A stretch of 20,658 nt of DNA from a virus, in IMG/VR virus record IMGVR_UViG_3300012017_000739, positions 1 to 20,658 of that record; one strand, given 5' to 3'. A program made the translations under genes and the position numbers. Of the stretch, positions 6,125 through 13,213 are shown one piece after another. The notes under the pieces were generated by a model, which saw only the letters and a list, made by a program, of their open reading frames with translations, made no database searches and had not been told where the DNA came from. The stretch's first letter is position 1. Each line of letters opens with the position of its first letter.

Positions 6125-8091
6125 TAGATATATTGTTCAGTTATCAATTGTAGATTCATAAAAGTTGCATTGTCGTTTGATTCTACTTCAATTATAAAAA
6201 CATCATTTGGGGCAAAAGAAGTAGTCCAACCGCTTACGTTTGTTGAAGATGTTAATTGATTTGCTGTTAATTGTGGTTTATTGCTTCCTACGATAGAATT
6301 AGCATTTGTAGGGATAGTATTATTAGCTTTCCAAATATCTAAAATTGCTGTTGATGATGTGTTAGCAGATAAACGGAATCCTGTAATACTTCCGCTGTAT
6401 TCTGAATAGTATATAGTTTGATTTTTGCTTCCTGTTGTTATGGGTGTAAATATACTCCCTATATTAAATGCTATTACTTTACTTTCAGTTGTTGCTATCC
6501 CTTGTAGAGAACCAGTAAAGGATGTAGCAGTTACACCACCCGCTACCTGTAAGGTGTTTGTTGGTGTTTCTGTTCCTATGCCTACTCTACCACTACCACT
6601 TACAAATAGGATATTAGTTTGAGTAGGTGAACTTACTCGTAATAAGTTACTGTTTGATGCCCCGCTTATGTGGAATGAAGCGGATGGTAATCCTGTCCCT
6701 AGCCCTAATCTACCTTCGTTTGTTATTACTGTTGAACCTGTTGGTGTTATAAAATGAATACTACCACTAACCCATCCTCCAACAGCATCTTCAAATGCGC
6801 TTCTTATTTCTATTTTTGTAGGTGATATTCCTAATAAAGAAGAAGTACCTGCTGTAAAATTATTAGGTACGCCTGGAAGGTAACTATAATTACTATTTAG
6901 TATGTTAATTTGACCTGCTTCTTCATTTACATAGTATTTGATAGGTTTATTGTTAGATAATAAAATATCACTTGATGATACAAATAATTCTAATCCGTCA
7001 TACCTTAATTTAGATTCACCATTTATTGTTCCACCACCAGTTGCAGTTAGTAGATAGTTATCAGTATTATTTGTTACAGCAGGTGTTATGTTAGAAGCGG
7101 TTAATGCGTTTTGGGCCCAACTTGATGTTCCAAATAGAGAACCTGTAAATGAAGTTGCGGTTACACCACCTACTACTTGCAGGGTGTTTGTGGGTGTTGA
7201 TGTACCTATACCTACATTACCATCATTTCTTACAACTAACGAGGCTGATGCATTGCTATTTTCTACTCTTAATGCTGTTGTTGCTGATGTTACACCACTA
7301 CCTTTTATTTCTAGTTTTGCGGATGGTGAACTTTCTCCAATCCCTACAAAACCAGTAGAACCTACAATCCTCATTATTTCGGTTTGGGTAAAACCTCCTG
7401 CCCAAAATGATAAATCATTTGTTCCAAAAATACCACCAAAATCTGATAGCATATAAGCTCCACTAAGTCCAAAACTTGCACTTGGGGTTCCTACTCCAGA
7501 ATGATTGTATCTTATGAATGGGGAATAACTTCCAAAATTATTAGCACCAATACTGTACCCATTTTCAATATTTATATTACCACCAGCAACAGTTAGGGTT
7601 GACAATGGGGATGTTGTTCCTATACCTACATTACCACTTGAACTAATGTACATTCTAACTGAGCCACTTGTTTCAAATTGTAAGTCTTGAGTGTCGTTTG
7701 TACCTAAAACTGCGGTTGCACCAAATGAATTTCCATCTTGAACAAAGGCGTTAACAGGAGATACACCTGAGCTTCCGCTTGATCCGGATGTGCCCGAAGT
7801 ACCTGAATCTCCACTTGAGCCAGAAGTACCTGAATCCCCACTTGAGCCAGAAGTACCGTTTATACCTGAGCTTCCGCTTGAGCCCGATGTGCCTGAACTT
7901 CCACTTAAGCCCGAGGTACCATTTGAACCTGAAAGCCCAACTGTAGATACTTGTATTACTGTTGTTACGGGCTGTGTTACAGTAACTTCTGTATTGCAAA
8001 CTTCACTAATTATATGAAGCTGATTGTCGTTGGTTTGTATATCAACGTTATTATTAAAAGAATCTACTACAATTTGATTTGGTGTAGCCAT
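6124..8091 (-). CDS. Collagen-like tail fibre with repeated GxVGIGT motifs
   Basis: This 655-residue protein has a clear modular build. Residues 1-52 are a non-repetitive head. Residues 53-109 are a Gly-X-Ser collagen-like stalk (GLSGSNGTSGLSGSSG...). From about 150 to 520 the motif GNVGIGTTSP recurs with variants GFVGIGESSP, GNVGIGTSTP, GRLGLGTGLP and GRVGIGTETP, each followed by a short beta stretch such as TNTLQVVGG; this motif is common in phage fibre shafts. Residues about 530-655 form a separate domain with DIWKANNTIPTNANSI and SGWTTSFAPNDVF, a pattern I associate with C-terminal domains of marine phage fibres. That domain may bind the host surface (inference). No S74 chaperone domain is seen. 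It overlaps both neighbours by one base (TAATG). Two copies of an 80-base block inside the gene point to internal duplication. Confidence 0.88.
   Translation of the reverse strand: MATPNQIVVDSFNNNVDIQTNDNQLHIISEVCNTEVTVTQPVTTVIQVSTVGLSGSNGTSGLSGSSGTSGSSGSSGINGTSGSSGDSGTSGSSGDSGTSGTSGSSGSSGVSPVNAFVQDGNSFGATAVLGTNDTQDLQFETSGSVRMYISSSGNVGIGTTSPLSTLTVAGGNINIENGYSIGANNFGSYSPFIRYNHSGVGTPSASFGLSGAYMLSDFGGIFGTNDLSFWAGGFTQTEIMRIVGSTGFVGIGESSPSAKLEIKGSGVTSATTALRVENSNASASLVVRNDGNVGIGTSTPTNTLQVVGGVTATSFTGSLFGTSSWAQNALTASNITPAVTNNTDNYLLTATGGGTINGESKLRYDGLELFVSSSDILLSNNKPIKYYVNEEAGQINILNSNYSYLPGVPNNFTAGTSSLLGISPTKIEIRSAFEDAVGGWVSGSIHFITPTGSTVITNEGRLGLGTGLPSASFHISGASNSNLLRVSSPTQTNILFVSGSGRVGIGTETPTNTLQVAGGVTATSFTGSLQGIATTESKVIAFNIGSIFTPITTGSKNQTIYYSEYSGSITGFRLSANTSSTAILDIWKANNTIPTNANSIVGSNKPQLTANQLTSSTNVSGWTTSFAPNDVFIIEVESNDNATFMNLQLITEQYI
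6506..6585 (-). repeat. Intragenic duplication in the fibre gene, copy A
   Basis: This 80-base block resembles 7136-7215 along its whole length. Both encode PTNTLQVxGGVTATSFTGSL (x is Ala here, Val in the other copy). Differences fall largely at third codon positions, which suggests an old duplication kept under protein-level selection. Confidence 0.75.
7136..7215 (-). repeat. Intragenic duplication in the fibre gene, copy B
   Basis: This is the partner of 6506-6585, of the same length and in the same orientation. After this copy the protein continues with FGTSSWAQNALTAS; after copy A it continues into the C-terminal domain. The duplication therefore joins two different downstream modules to the same linker. 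Confidence 0.75.
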
Positions 8092-8501
8092 TATTGAGTT
8101 ACTTGTTTGGATAGTTGTACTATTCCTTCTAATAGCCTTGTTCTAATACTACCCGATGTTATCTCTAGATCATAATATGCTTGACCTGTAAAGGTTAATG
8201 TGTCTGTAGCATACCACCCTGCGTATATTCCTATACTGCCTGAAGAGGGTGGGGTTGATAAATTGCTTCCTGAAAAGCTTAAAAATGAGCTGCCTGAAGG
8301 GAATCCTTCGCTGTATTGTGAACCGGATAGTGATGAGAAGGACAGGTATGTTGTGCCGCTTCCACTATAGTTTGAACGGATCTGCATTAATCCAGAATAT
8401 CCTGTTAAATCTATAGGATTTCCGTTTGCGTCTCTATATTGAATTTCAAAACTTAGTGTTGCTCCTTGCTCAATTGTAAAAGAATATCTTCCTGCGGCCA
8501 T
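8091..8501 (-). CDS. Small beta-rich virion protein, unrecognised
   Basis: The protein has 136 residues. The N-terminus (YSFTIEQGATLSFEIQYRD) followed by DLTGYSGLMQIRS is a pattern I have seen in phage structural proteins resembling the N-terminal domain of baseplate upper proteins (BppU-like); the exact family is not certain. The middle is Ser- and Gly-rich. The C-terminus alternates hydrophobic and polar residues (YYDLEITSGSIRTRLLEG), as in a beta sandwich. It lies between PhoH and the collagen-like fibre, overlapping the fibre start by one base. The tight coupling suggests it attaches the fibre to the virion or helps its assembly (inference). The start at 8501 follows the recurrent motif by 8 bases. 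Confidence 0.78.
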   Translation of the reverse strand: MAAGRYSFTIEQGATLSFEIQYRDANGNPIDLTGYSGLMQIRSNYSGSGTTYLSFSSLSGSQYSEGFPSGSSFLSFSGSNLSTPPSSGSIGIYAGWYATDTLTFTGQAYYDLEITSGSIRTRLLEGIVQLSKQVTQ

Positions 8502-8509
8502 AGTTTTTG

Positions 8510-8519
8510 TTATAAATAT
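8510..8519 (-). promoter_or_regulatory. Recurrent upstream motif ATATTTATAA, copy 3
   Basis: The motif lies 8 bases before the ATG at 8501, in the 37-base gap after phoH. It carries the same TTGCC prefix as the copy before gp13, and AAAGGAA lies further upstream in both gaps. Confidence 0.5.
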
Positions 8520-8538
8520 GGCAAGTCTAATGTTCCTT

Positions 8539-9261
8539 TTATTTTTTCGAACCGCTGTTTGTTAAACTAATTCCGCTTTCGTATGCGTCTTCGTAGTATG
8601 ATATTAAATCTTCTACTATTGGGTTTCTGTGGTTTGTTTTTAGTGATATTGCGGCTAAGTTTTTAATTTTTTTAGCAGCAGTATATAAAAATCTAAATCC
8701 AGAATCGCGTTTGTTTTTTAAGTCTACTTGGTTGTCGTCACCACAGATTATCATTTTGGAACGTAAACCTAAACGTGTTACAATCATTTCCATTTGTTCG
8801 TGGGTAACGTTTTGTGCTTCGTCTACTATGACCATTGAATCTAAAAAAGTGCGACCACGCATAAAACTAACAGGTACTATTTCGATGTCGCCTTCTTCTA
8901 TGTGTTTTTCTATTTTTACTCGGTCATACAGTGCGTACATGTTTTGGTATATGGGTTGTACCCAAGGGTCCATTTTTTCGCGTAAATCACCAGGTAAAAA
9001 ACCAATTTCTTCTTTTGATACTGTGGGTCGTGTTATGATTATTTTTTCAACTTCTTTCATAAATAGCTTTTCTAGTGCTATTTGACACGCTAAAAGCGTT
9101 TTACCGGAACCAGCAGAACCTGCTAATAACGTAACTGTGTTTTCTAATATTTTAGATTTTGCTTCTTTCTGTTCTTGATTTAATTCTATTTTAAATTTTA
9201 TAGGGTTTTTAGGTTTGCGTTTTTCTTGGAATATTTCATCTTCGTGATGGTTGGAGTTCAT
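8539..9261 (-). CDS. phoH: PhoH-like P-loop ATPase
   Basis: This 240-residue protein shows the full PhoH core: Walker A GSAGSGKT at 48-55, the block ITRPTVSKEEIGFLPGDLRE at about 77-95, Walker B VIVDEAQN at 144-151 followed by THEQM, and CGDDNQVD near 173-180. PhoH is a cytoplasmic ATPase or putative RNA helicase. It is frequent in marine phages, including ones whose hosts do not regulate phoH by phosphate, and its role in infection is unsettled. It lies among structural genes, downstream of a fibre-like gene, which suggests late expression or a hitchhiking position. No phosphate-box-like repeat is evident upstream. The gap before its start holds a weak form of the recurrent motif (coding strand AATTTATA at 9288-9281). 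Confidence 0.95.
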   Translation of the reverse strand: MNSNHHEDEIFQEKRKPKNPIKFKIELNQEQKEAKSKILENTVTLLAGSAGSGKTLLACQIALEKLFMKEVEKIIITRPTVSKEEIGFLPGDLREKMDPWVQPIYQNMYALYDRVKIEKHIEEGDIEIVPVSFMRGRTFLDSMVIVDEAQNVTHEQMEMIVTRLGLRSKMIICGDDNQVDLKNKRDSGFRFLYTAAKKIKNLAAISLKTNHRNPIVEDLISYYEDAYESGISLTNSGSKK

Positions 9262-9286
9262 AAAAAAAGTTTAAGTTAAATATAAA

Positions 9287-9907
9287 TTAAGTTCCGAAAG
9301 TTTTTTGAATAAAATAAATTACTCCTGCTACATCAACATTACCCCCACTAGCATATATTTTCCATTGATTACCATTAGCTATAAAATCATCATCAGCATA
9401 AAAATTAAATACTTCATAAAAATTTTCCCATTCATCGTTGCCTTTAGCAAAAGCTAAACTTTTAGAAACTCTATCGTATGGTGTCGCCCCGGTAGATGAT
9501 AATGAAAGATCTATATGAGTTTGATTAGCATTAGGAGCTTTAGCCTTAAATGTAACAACCATTGAATATACTTCTCCTGCTTTAGCCATTTGAATTTTTT
9601 TAGATGTTCCATCATAAAAAGGTATAGAAGAATTCATATGTGTTGTAATATTACTCCCAGCATTATTAGGTAAAACCACAGCAACTGCATCCTCAACAAC
9701 AGTAAAAAATGAAGAAGTAGTATATTGAGTATCGTCATATCTAGCCCAACCGAGTCCTCCTATTAAGCCAGGGGTTGAGCTTGTTATGTAATTTTTAATG
9801 GAGGTAAGAGTAGTTTGTTTAGTAATGCCACCTTGGACATCAGCAAAAATTTCAGCACCAGTAAGAGTAGAAGATGCAGGTAATTGGGATATTGGTAAAT
9901 TTGGCAT
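9287..9907 (-). CDS. Fibre- or decoration-like protein with jelly-roll C-terminus (tentative)
   Basis: The protein has 206 residues. It begins with PISQLPASSTLTGAEIFADV followed by QGGITKQTT, a short N-terminal segment that recurs in many phage fibre and appendage proteins and probably anchors them. Residues about 60-206 look beta-rich (FTVVEDAVAVVLPNN, YSMVVTFKAKAP, NQTHIDLSLSS, ending GVIYFIQKTFGT), compatible with a TNF-like or other jelly-roll domain. It starts 3 bases after the small gene at 9911-10165 and precedes phoH. It could be a head decoration protein or short fibre; its closeness to the capsid gene favours an abundant virion component (inference). Confidence 0.75.
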   Translation of the reverse strand: MPNLPISQLPASSTLTGAEIFADVQGGITKQTTLTSIKNYITSSTPGLIGGLGWARYDDTQYTTSSFFTVVEDAVAVVLPNNAGSNITTHMNSSIPFYDGTSKKIQMAKAGEVYSMVVTFKAKAPNANQTHIDLSLSSTGATPYDRVSKSLAFAKGNDEWENFYEVFNFYADDDFIANGNQWKIYASGGNVDVAGVIYFIQKTFGT

Positions 9908-9910
9908 ATT

Positions 9911-10165
9911 TTAAGTTATTATAATTTTAGATCCGTCTTCTTGTAATATAAGGTAATAATCATCATTAAAATCATCAAATTCTTCTTGAGCTAAATATTG
10001 TTCTACAATTCCTTTATTTTGATAAGTTATCCAATTTAATCTAGCAATAGATAAATCTTGAAGATATTGATTATAATATTGTACTTGCTCATGAAGAGGT
10101 AGTTTAGCAATACGAGGATATTTCGCAAATTGTAACCATGTTATTTCTTCAAAAATATTAATCAT
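9911..10165 (-). CDS. Small acidic hypothetical protein
   Basis: I place the start at ATG 10165, giving 84 residues (MINIFEEITWLQF...). The frame extends upstream to 10216, but that extension would be read through the terminator hairpin at 10207-10187, so the longer form is unlikely. An ATG at 10177 (MYRYMINIF) is a possible alternative. The protein looks helical, with aromatic residues in the middle (QYYNQYLQDLSIARLNW) and an acidic C-terminal part (EEFDDFNDDYYLILQEDGS). It shows no Cys, no signal peptide and no membrane segment. It is the first gene after the capsid terminator. I do not recognise a family. Confidence 0.7.
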   Translation of the reverse strand: MINIFEEITWLQFAKYPRIAKLPLHEQVQYYNQYLQDLSIARLNWITYQNKGIVEQYLAQEEFDDFNDDYYLILQEDGSKIIIT

Positions 10166-10179
10166 ATACCTATACATAT

Positions 10180-10207
10180 AAAAAAAAGCCCCGCTCTTCG
10201 CGGGGCT
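10180..10207 (-). terminator. Intrinsic terminator after the major capsid gene
   Basis: On the coding strand an 8-bp stem AGCCCCGC / GCGGGGCT with a 5-base loop GAAGA is followed by a run of eight T's. It starts 30 bases after the gp23 stop. This is a textbook Rho-independent terminator and the most GC-rich hairpin in the window. It closes the gp22-gp23 unit and should lower readthrough into the smaller genes beyond. Confidence 0.92.
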
Positions 10208-10236
10208 CTTTCTCACATTAAAGTTTTACTTTAAGA

Positions 10237-11976
10237 TTAAATAGTGGTTAAACCACTAACATAGATCTTAGCGTAGAACTCAGGACGTAACATCTTCTTA
10301 GCGTAGCGAGTCAATAGACCTTTTCTTGGAGTAAAGGTTTCAGGATCGTACACAAGAGGAGTCATAATTAACGGGATATAAGGGGCAAACACAGCACCTG
10401 TTTCTAGGAACTGAGATCCTTTGTAACCCATCAACATCAAGTTTTCAGTCATATATGGATTCTTATAAACCTTATAACGACCATTTAATGAGCCCATTTT
10501 CTGAACACCAAATGCATATTCCATTTGATCAGCTTCGCCATTGTTTGTAGAAGCAAATCCAGGAATTGATTCAAGGACAGTTGCTACAGTTGGAGAAGTA
10601 ACGATGAAATTAGCACCACCTCTTAAGGTTAACTGATGGATCTTGTTACTAAGTTTTTGTACTTTAGTACCAAGGGTTTGGAACCACTGACCTTGGGTGT
10701 TGTAGAAGGCATTAGCAGTAGCTTGAGTAGCTAAAGTACTACCATTGTACACAGTATTGTTAATAGCTGACCAATATTCAGTACCAGCGGCTGCATCTTC
10801 AATTAACATATCAAGAATTTCGAGGTCAATTTCCATAGAAATGTACTCGCTCATGATGTTTGTTAATTCAGCTTCAGCATCGATGTTCTGATAAGCAGCT
10901 AAGTCTTGTGCAAATTCAGGTGTCCATACAGCTTTCAATTTCTTGGTTTTAGCTGTGATAGGCTGAGATTGCATTCTAACGTTAATCTCTGGGATAACGA
11001 TTTGGGTAGCATTTAAGCTGTTAGGTACAGATACATCAGTTCTGTCTGCTTCAAAATCACCTCTTTGATCGTTACCAGTTAAGGTTTCGTTATTCAAGTT
11101 GGTAGCTTTGTTGTAGTATACTGTAAGAGCATTAGCTCCAGCGGTAATATTAGCAAAGTTAGCAGCACCTGTAAAGAAGAATGAAATGCTATTACCAGTA
11201 TAGTTATAAGTAGTAAACTGCTGTAATAAGCTAGCGGATGTAAAGTTTGAACCACTAACCATTACGAATGCTCTAACACCATCTTCATCAAATACGTTGC
11301 TGATAGTAGTAGAAGCAGTAGCTACAGTAAATTTATAAATTTGGCCAGCTACTACAGATTGAGAGTAAGCAGAATCAAAATTCAATTCACTCCAAGAGGC
11401 CGATACCACACTACCTGTACCAGCTCCTAATGTAGGAGGAACGTTATTTATAGAAGCAGATACCCATACTGAGGAAGAGAACTGGTTAGTAGAATATGCA
11501 AATCTACCAGCACCATATAAACCACCATCAGTTGCAGTAGTTTGGAATGGGAATTGACCTGATGGGTTTCTTTGACCATACAAAGATTGACCTGAGGTAA
11601 ATGGGTTCTTTGTGTTTCCGTATTGGAAATCTAAGAAGAACACAAGACCTGAAGGCATGTTCATAGGTTGAACAGAAACGAATTCTTTAGCTACGATAGT
11701 ACCGAATACTTTTCTTACTAAAGGAAGAGCAATACCAGCCCAGTTTTCACCTGTTGTTTGTACAGTGTAACCTGAGTTAGAGGTGATTTGGTTGGATTCT
11801 ATTACTAATTGCTTAGCTTGGTTTTCTAACAATAAGGACATATTGTTTCTATTGATCTCATCTAGACCTTCTAGGAGACCTGTTTTTGACCATTTACCGG
11901 CCAATTTTGCAGCGTCGCTTTGTAGATTTTTCCACGCGCCAGCTGCGGATTCTAATAATTGCTGTACTTGTGACAT
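10237..11976 (-). CDS. 23: Major capsid protein, gp23-like
   Basis: This 579-residue protein is longer than T4 gp23 (521). The family core is clear: ENWAGIALPLVRKVFGTIVA at about 78-97, followed by SVQPMNMPSGLVFFLDFQYG (T4 has CGVQPMNSPTGQVFALRAVYG). A later block has PITAKTKKLKAVWTPEFAQD and AEAELTNIMSEYISMEIDLE, and the end is RPEFYAKIYVSGLTTI. Residues 1-60 form a charged helical prosegment ending in QAKQLVIE. By analogy with T4, the gp21 protease would cut near Glu60, or possibly Glu51. The region from about 130 to 320 is Ser-, Thr- and Asn-rich and holds most of the extra length, probably an enlarged surface insertion. The gene follows gp22 after 22 bases and ends before a strong terminator, as expected for the most abundant virion protein. 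Confidence 0.95.
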   Translation of the reverse strand: MSQVQQLLESAAGAWKNLQSDAAKLAGKWSKTGLLEGLDEINRNNMSLLLENQAKQLVIESNQITSNSGYTVQTTGENWAGIALPLVRKVFGTIVAKEFVSVQPMNMPSGLVFFLDFQYGNTKNPFTSGQSLYGQRNPSGQFPFQTTATDGGLYGAGRFAYSTNQFSSSVWVSASINNVPPTLGAGTGSVVSASWSELNFDSAYSQSVVAGQIYKFTVATASTTISNVFDEDGVRAFVMVSGSNFTSASLLQQFTTYNYTGNSISFFFTGAANFANITAGANALTVYYNKATNLNNETLTGNDQRGDFEADRTDVSVPNSLNATQIVIPEINVRMQSQPITAKTKKLKAVWTPEFAQDLAAYQNIDAEAELTNIMSEYISMEIDLEILDMLIEDAAAGTEYWSAINNTVYNGSTLATQATANAFYNTQGQWFQTLGTKVQKLSNKIHQLTLRGGANFIVTSPTVATVLESIPGFASTNNGEADQMEYAFGVQKMGSLNGRYKVYKNPYMTENLMLMGYKGSQFLETGAVFAPYIPLIMTPLVYDPETFTPRKGLLTRYAKKMLRPEFYAKIYVSGLTTI

Positions 11977-11998
11977 GTTTTTTAAGGGTTTTTGTTGT

Positions 11999-13012
11999 TT
12001 ATTTAATACCTGCTAATTTCTGCCATCTTGCAAACTGATTGTTTACTTCGATGATAGGTTGTTTTGGGGCAGGACCCCCAATTACTTTAGAAGCACCACC
12101 TAACATTGATTCGTTGATTGAAGTTTTCTTTTCTTTTAGACCTTCAAGCAATGTTTCATATACAAGTTGAGCTTCCTTTTTGCTAGTTGCTTTATCAAAA
12201 GCAGTTAGCACTTTTACTTTTTGTGATTCGGTTAAACTCTTAGATTTAAAGATTTTGTTAGTGTAAAGAAGCTTAGCGTTAAGTAAATTGACTTCATTTA
12301 AAGTTGATTGCATTGCTTCGATAGTATCGTATGCTTCTTTAAGTTTCTTTTCAACTTCCTTTACTTTTTTATCTTCTTCTTCTTTTTTCTTTTCAGAAAT
12401 TTTAGCTTTTTTAACTTCAGCCATTAATTCTTCAAGATCAACTTCATCCATCATTTCCTCTTCACCTTCTTCTTCACCTTCTTCTTCGCCTTCCATACCT
12501 TCACCAGCTTCTAATTCACCGGCTTCAACCATATCAGCGATTACGCTTTCGATGAAATCTTTAAGGTCTTCAGCAGACATGTCTTCGATGTCGATTTCTT
12601 CTTCACCCATTTCTTCCTCTTCAGCTACGTTTCCGTGAGCAGTAGAACCTTTAGGGTCATTAAGTAAATCTTCAGCTTCGTTCATTTCTTCTTTACCTTC
12701 TTCCATATCATCGAGTTCTCTAAGGAGGGCTTCTAGGTCAAGTTCTTCATCCATTTCTTCTTTAGCTTCATCCATTTCAGTTTCAGCTTCGTCCATTTCG
12801 TAAGACTCTTCCATTTCCTCTCCGTACCCTTCTTCCATCTCTTCTTTAGCTTCATCCATTTCATCCATTTCAGATAGCTTCATAGCTAACTTTTCTCTTA
12901 AAAATGGTCCAAAGCTTTCTTCAAGAGCGGCTTTTGCATTTGCTATTGCTGTTTCCTTGACAGCTTTAGCGTCGGCGATTGCTTCTTTAAGCAAATCTCT
13001 GTTGCTGTTCAT
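11999..13012 (-). CDS. 22: Prohead scaffold protein, gp22-like
   Basis: I choose ATG 13012 (337 residues). A TTG five codons upstream keeps the frame open, but the GAGG at 13025-13022 is well spaced for the ATG. T4 gp22 (269 residues) is the main internal scaffold, destroyed by the gp21 protease during maturation. Here residues about 50-190 are extremely acidic, with MDEAKEEM-type repeats and runs of Glu. Residues about 195-245 form a Lys/Glu coiled coil. A conserved-looking helical block follows (NLLNAKLLYTNKIFKS, later TAFDKATSKKEAQLVYE). The C-terminus reads QFARWQKLAGIK, an aromatic-Leu-Ala-Gly end I have seen in core proteins of marine T4-like phages. Position directly before gp23 supports the call. 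The upstream leader is unusually structured. Confidence 0.88.
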   Translation of the reverse strand: MNSNRDLLKEAIADAKAVKETAIANAKAALEESFGPFLREKLAMKLSEMDEMDEAKEEMEEGYGEEMEESYEMDEAETEMDEAKEEMDEELDLEALLRELDDMEEGKEEMNEAEDLLNDPKGSTAHGNVAEEEEMGEEEIDIEDMSAEDLKDFIESVIADMVEAGELEAGEGMEGEEEGEEEGEEEMMDEVDLEELMAEVKKAKISEKKKEEEDKKVKEVEKKLKEAYDTIEAMQSTLNEVNLLNAKLLYTNKIFKSKSLTESQKVKVLTAFDKATSKKEAQLVYETLLEGLKEKKTSINESMLGGASKVIGGPAPKQPIIEVNNQFARWQKLAGIK

Positions 13013-13021
13013 TTTGTTTGT

Positions 13022-13025
13022 CCTC
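13022..13025 (-). promoter_or_regulatory. Shine-Dalgarno site of gp22
   Basis: The coding strand reads TTTGAGGACAAACAAAATG. GAGG is 9 bases before the ATG and is the clearest ribosome site in the window, where most starts have only A-rich upstream sequence. It decides the gp22 start in favour of 13012. Confidence 0.65.
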
Positions 13026-13042
13026 AAATTTTTTAGGGGAAA

Positions 13043-13064
13043 TACGCTTATTCCGTGAAGCGTA
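13043..13064 (-). promoter_or_regulatory. Hairpin in the gp22 leader
   Basis: A 7-bp stem (TACGCTT / AAGCGTA) with an 8-base loop lies 17 bases upstream of the GAGG. There is no T-run after it, so it is not a terminator. It may stabilise the 5' end of the scaffold-capsid mRNA (inference). Confidence 0.5.
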
Positions 13065-13080
13065 ATAAAATTATATTAAT

Positions 13081-13125
13081 ATCGATGCTATATATGTAAA
13101 TAGCATATTACATCGATACATATAT
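13081..13125. promoter_or_regulatory. Nested, mutually exclusive inverted repeats upstream of gp22
   Basis: Three pairs of complementary arms overlap here: atcgatg (13081-13087) with catcgat (13111-13117), atgctat (13085-13091) with atagcat (13100-13106), and atatatgta (13090-13098) with tacatatat (13117-13125). They cannot all form at once. A promoter for gp22-gp23 must lie between the terminator at 13152 and the gene. A TATAAT-like hexamer at 13075-13070 and TATAAATT at 13136-13129, both on the coding strand, are candidates. Confidence 0.45.
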
Positions 13126-13143
13126 CAAAATTTATAAAAATCG

Positions 13144-13175
13144 CAAAAAGAAACCCTCCTTTTTAGGGGAGGGTT
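13144..13175 (-). terminator. Intrinsic terminator after the HNH gene
   Basis: On the coding strand an 8-bp stem AACCCTCC / GGAGGGTT with an 8-base A-rich loop is followed by TCTTTTTG. It lies about 40 bases after the HNH stop and about 140 bases before gp22. It would separate the portal-protease-HNH transcripts from the scaffold-capsid unit. Confidence 0.75.
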
Positions 13176-13177
13176 GG

Positions 13178-13198
13178 TCTAAGGGGACTACCCTTAGA
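13178..13198. repeat. Second hairpin beside the HNH terminator
   Basis: A perfect 8-bp inverted repeat, TCTAAGGG / CCCTTAGA, with a 5-base loop, lies 2 bases from the terminator stem. There is no T-run of its own. It may strengthen the terminator, protect the RNA 3' end, or be a trace of the HNH insertion. Confidence 0.6.
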
Positions 13199-13213
13199 GG
13201 GGCGCGTGTTGTA

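Noticed and set aside
7790-8017. Pro-Glu-Val frame on the plus strand and a Trp/Arg-rich minus-strand frame at 7751-7999
   Set aside because: Both are shadows of the collagen-like stalk of the fibre gene at 6124-8091.
8711-9085. 124-residue plus-strand frame opposite phoH
   Set aside because: It is antisense to a strongly recognised gene, has no family pattern and would be the only real plus-strand gene in the window.
12288-12638. Ser-rich plus-strand frame opposite gp22
   Set aside because: It is the antisense shadow of the Glu-rich scaffold coding sequence (gaa/gag read as ttc/ctc/tct).
13012-13027. Longer gp22 starting at 13027
   Set aside because: That start is TTG and lies over the GAGG ribosome site, which is correctly spaced for the ATG at 13012.
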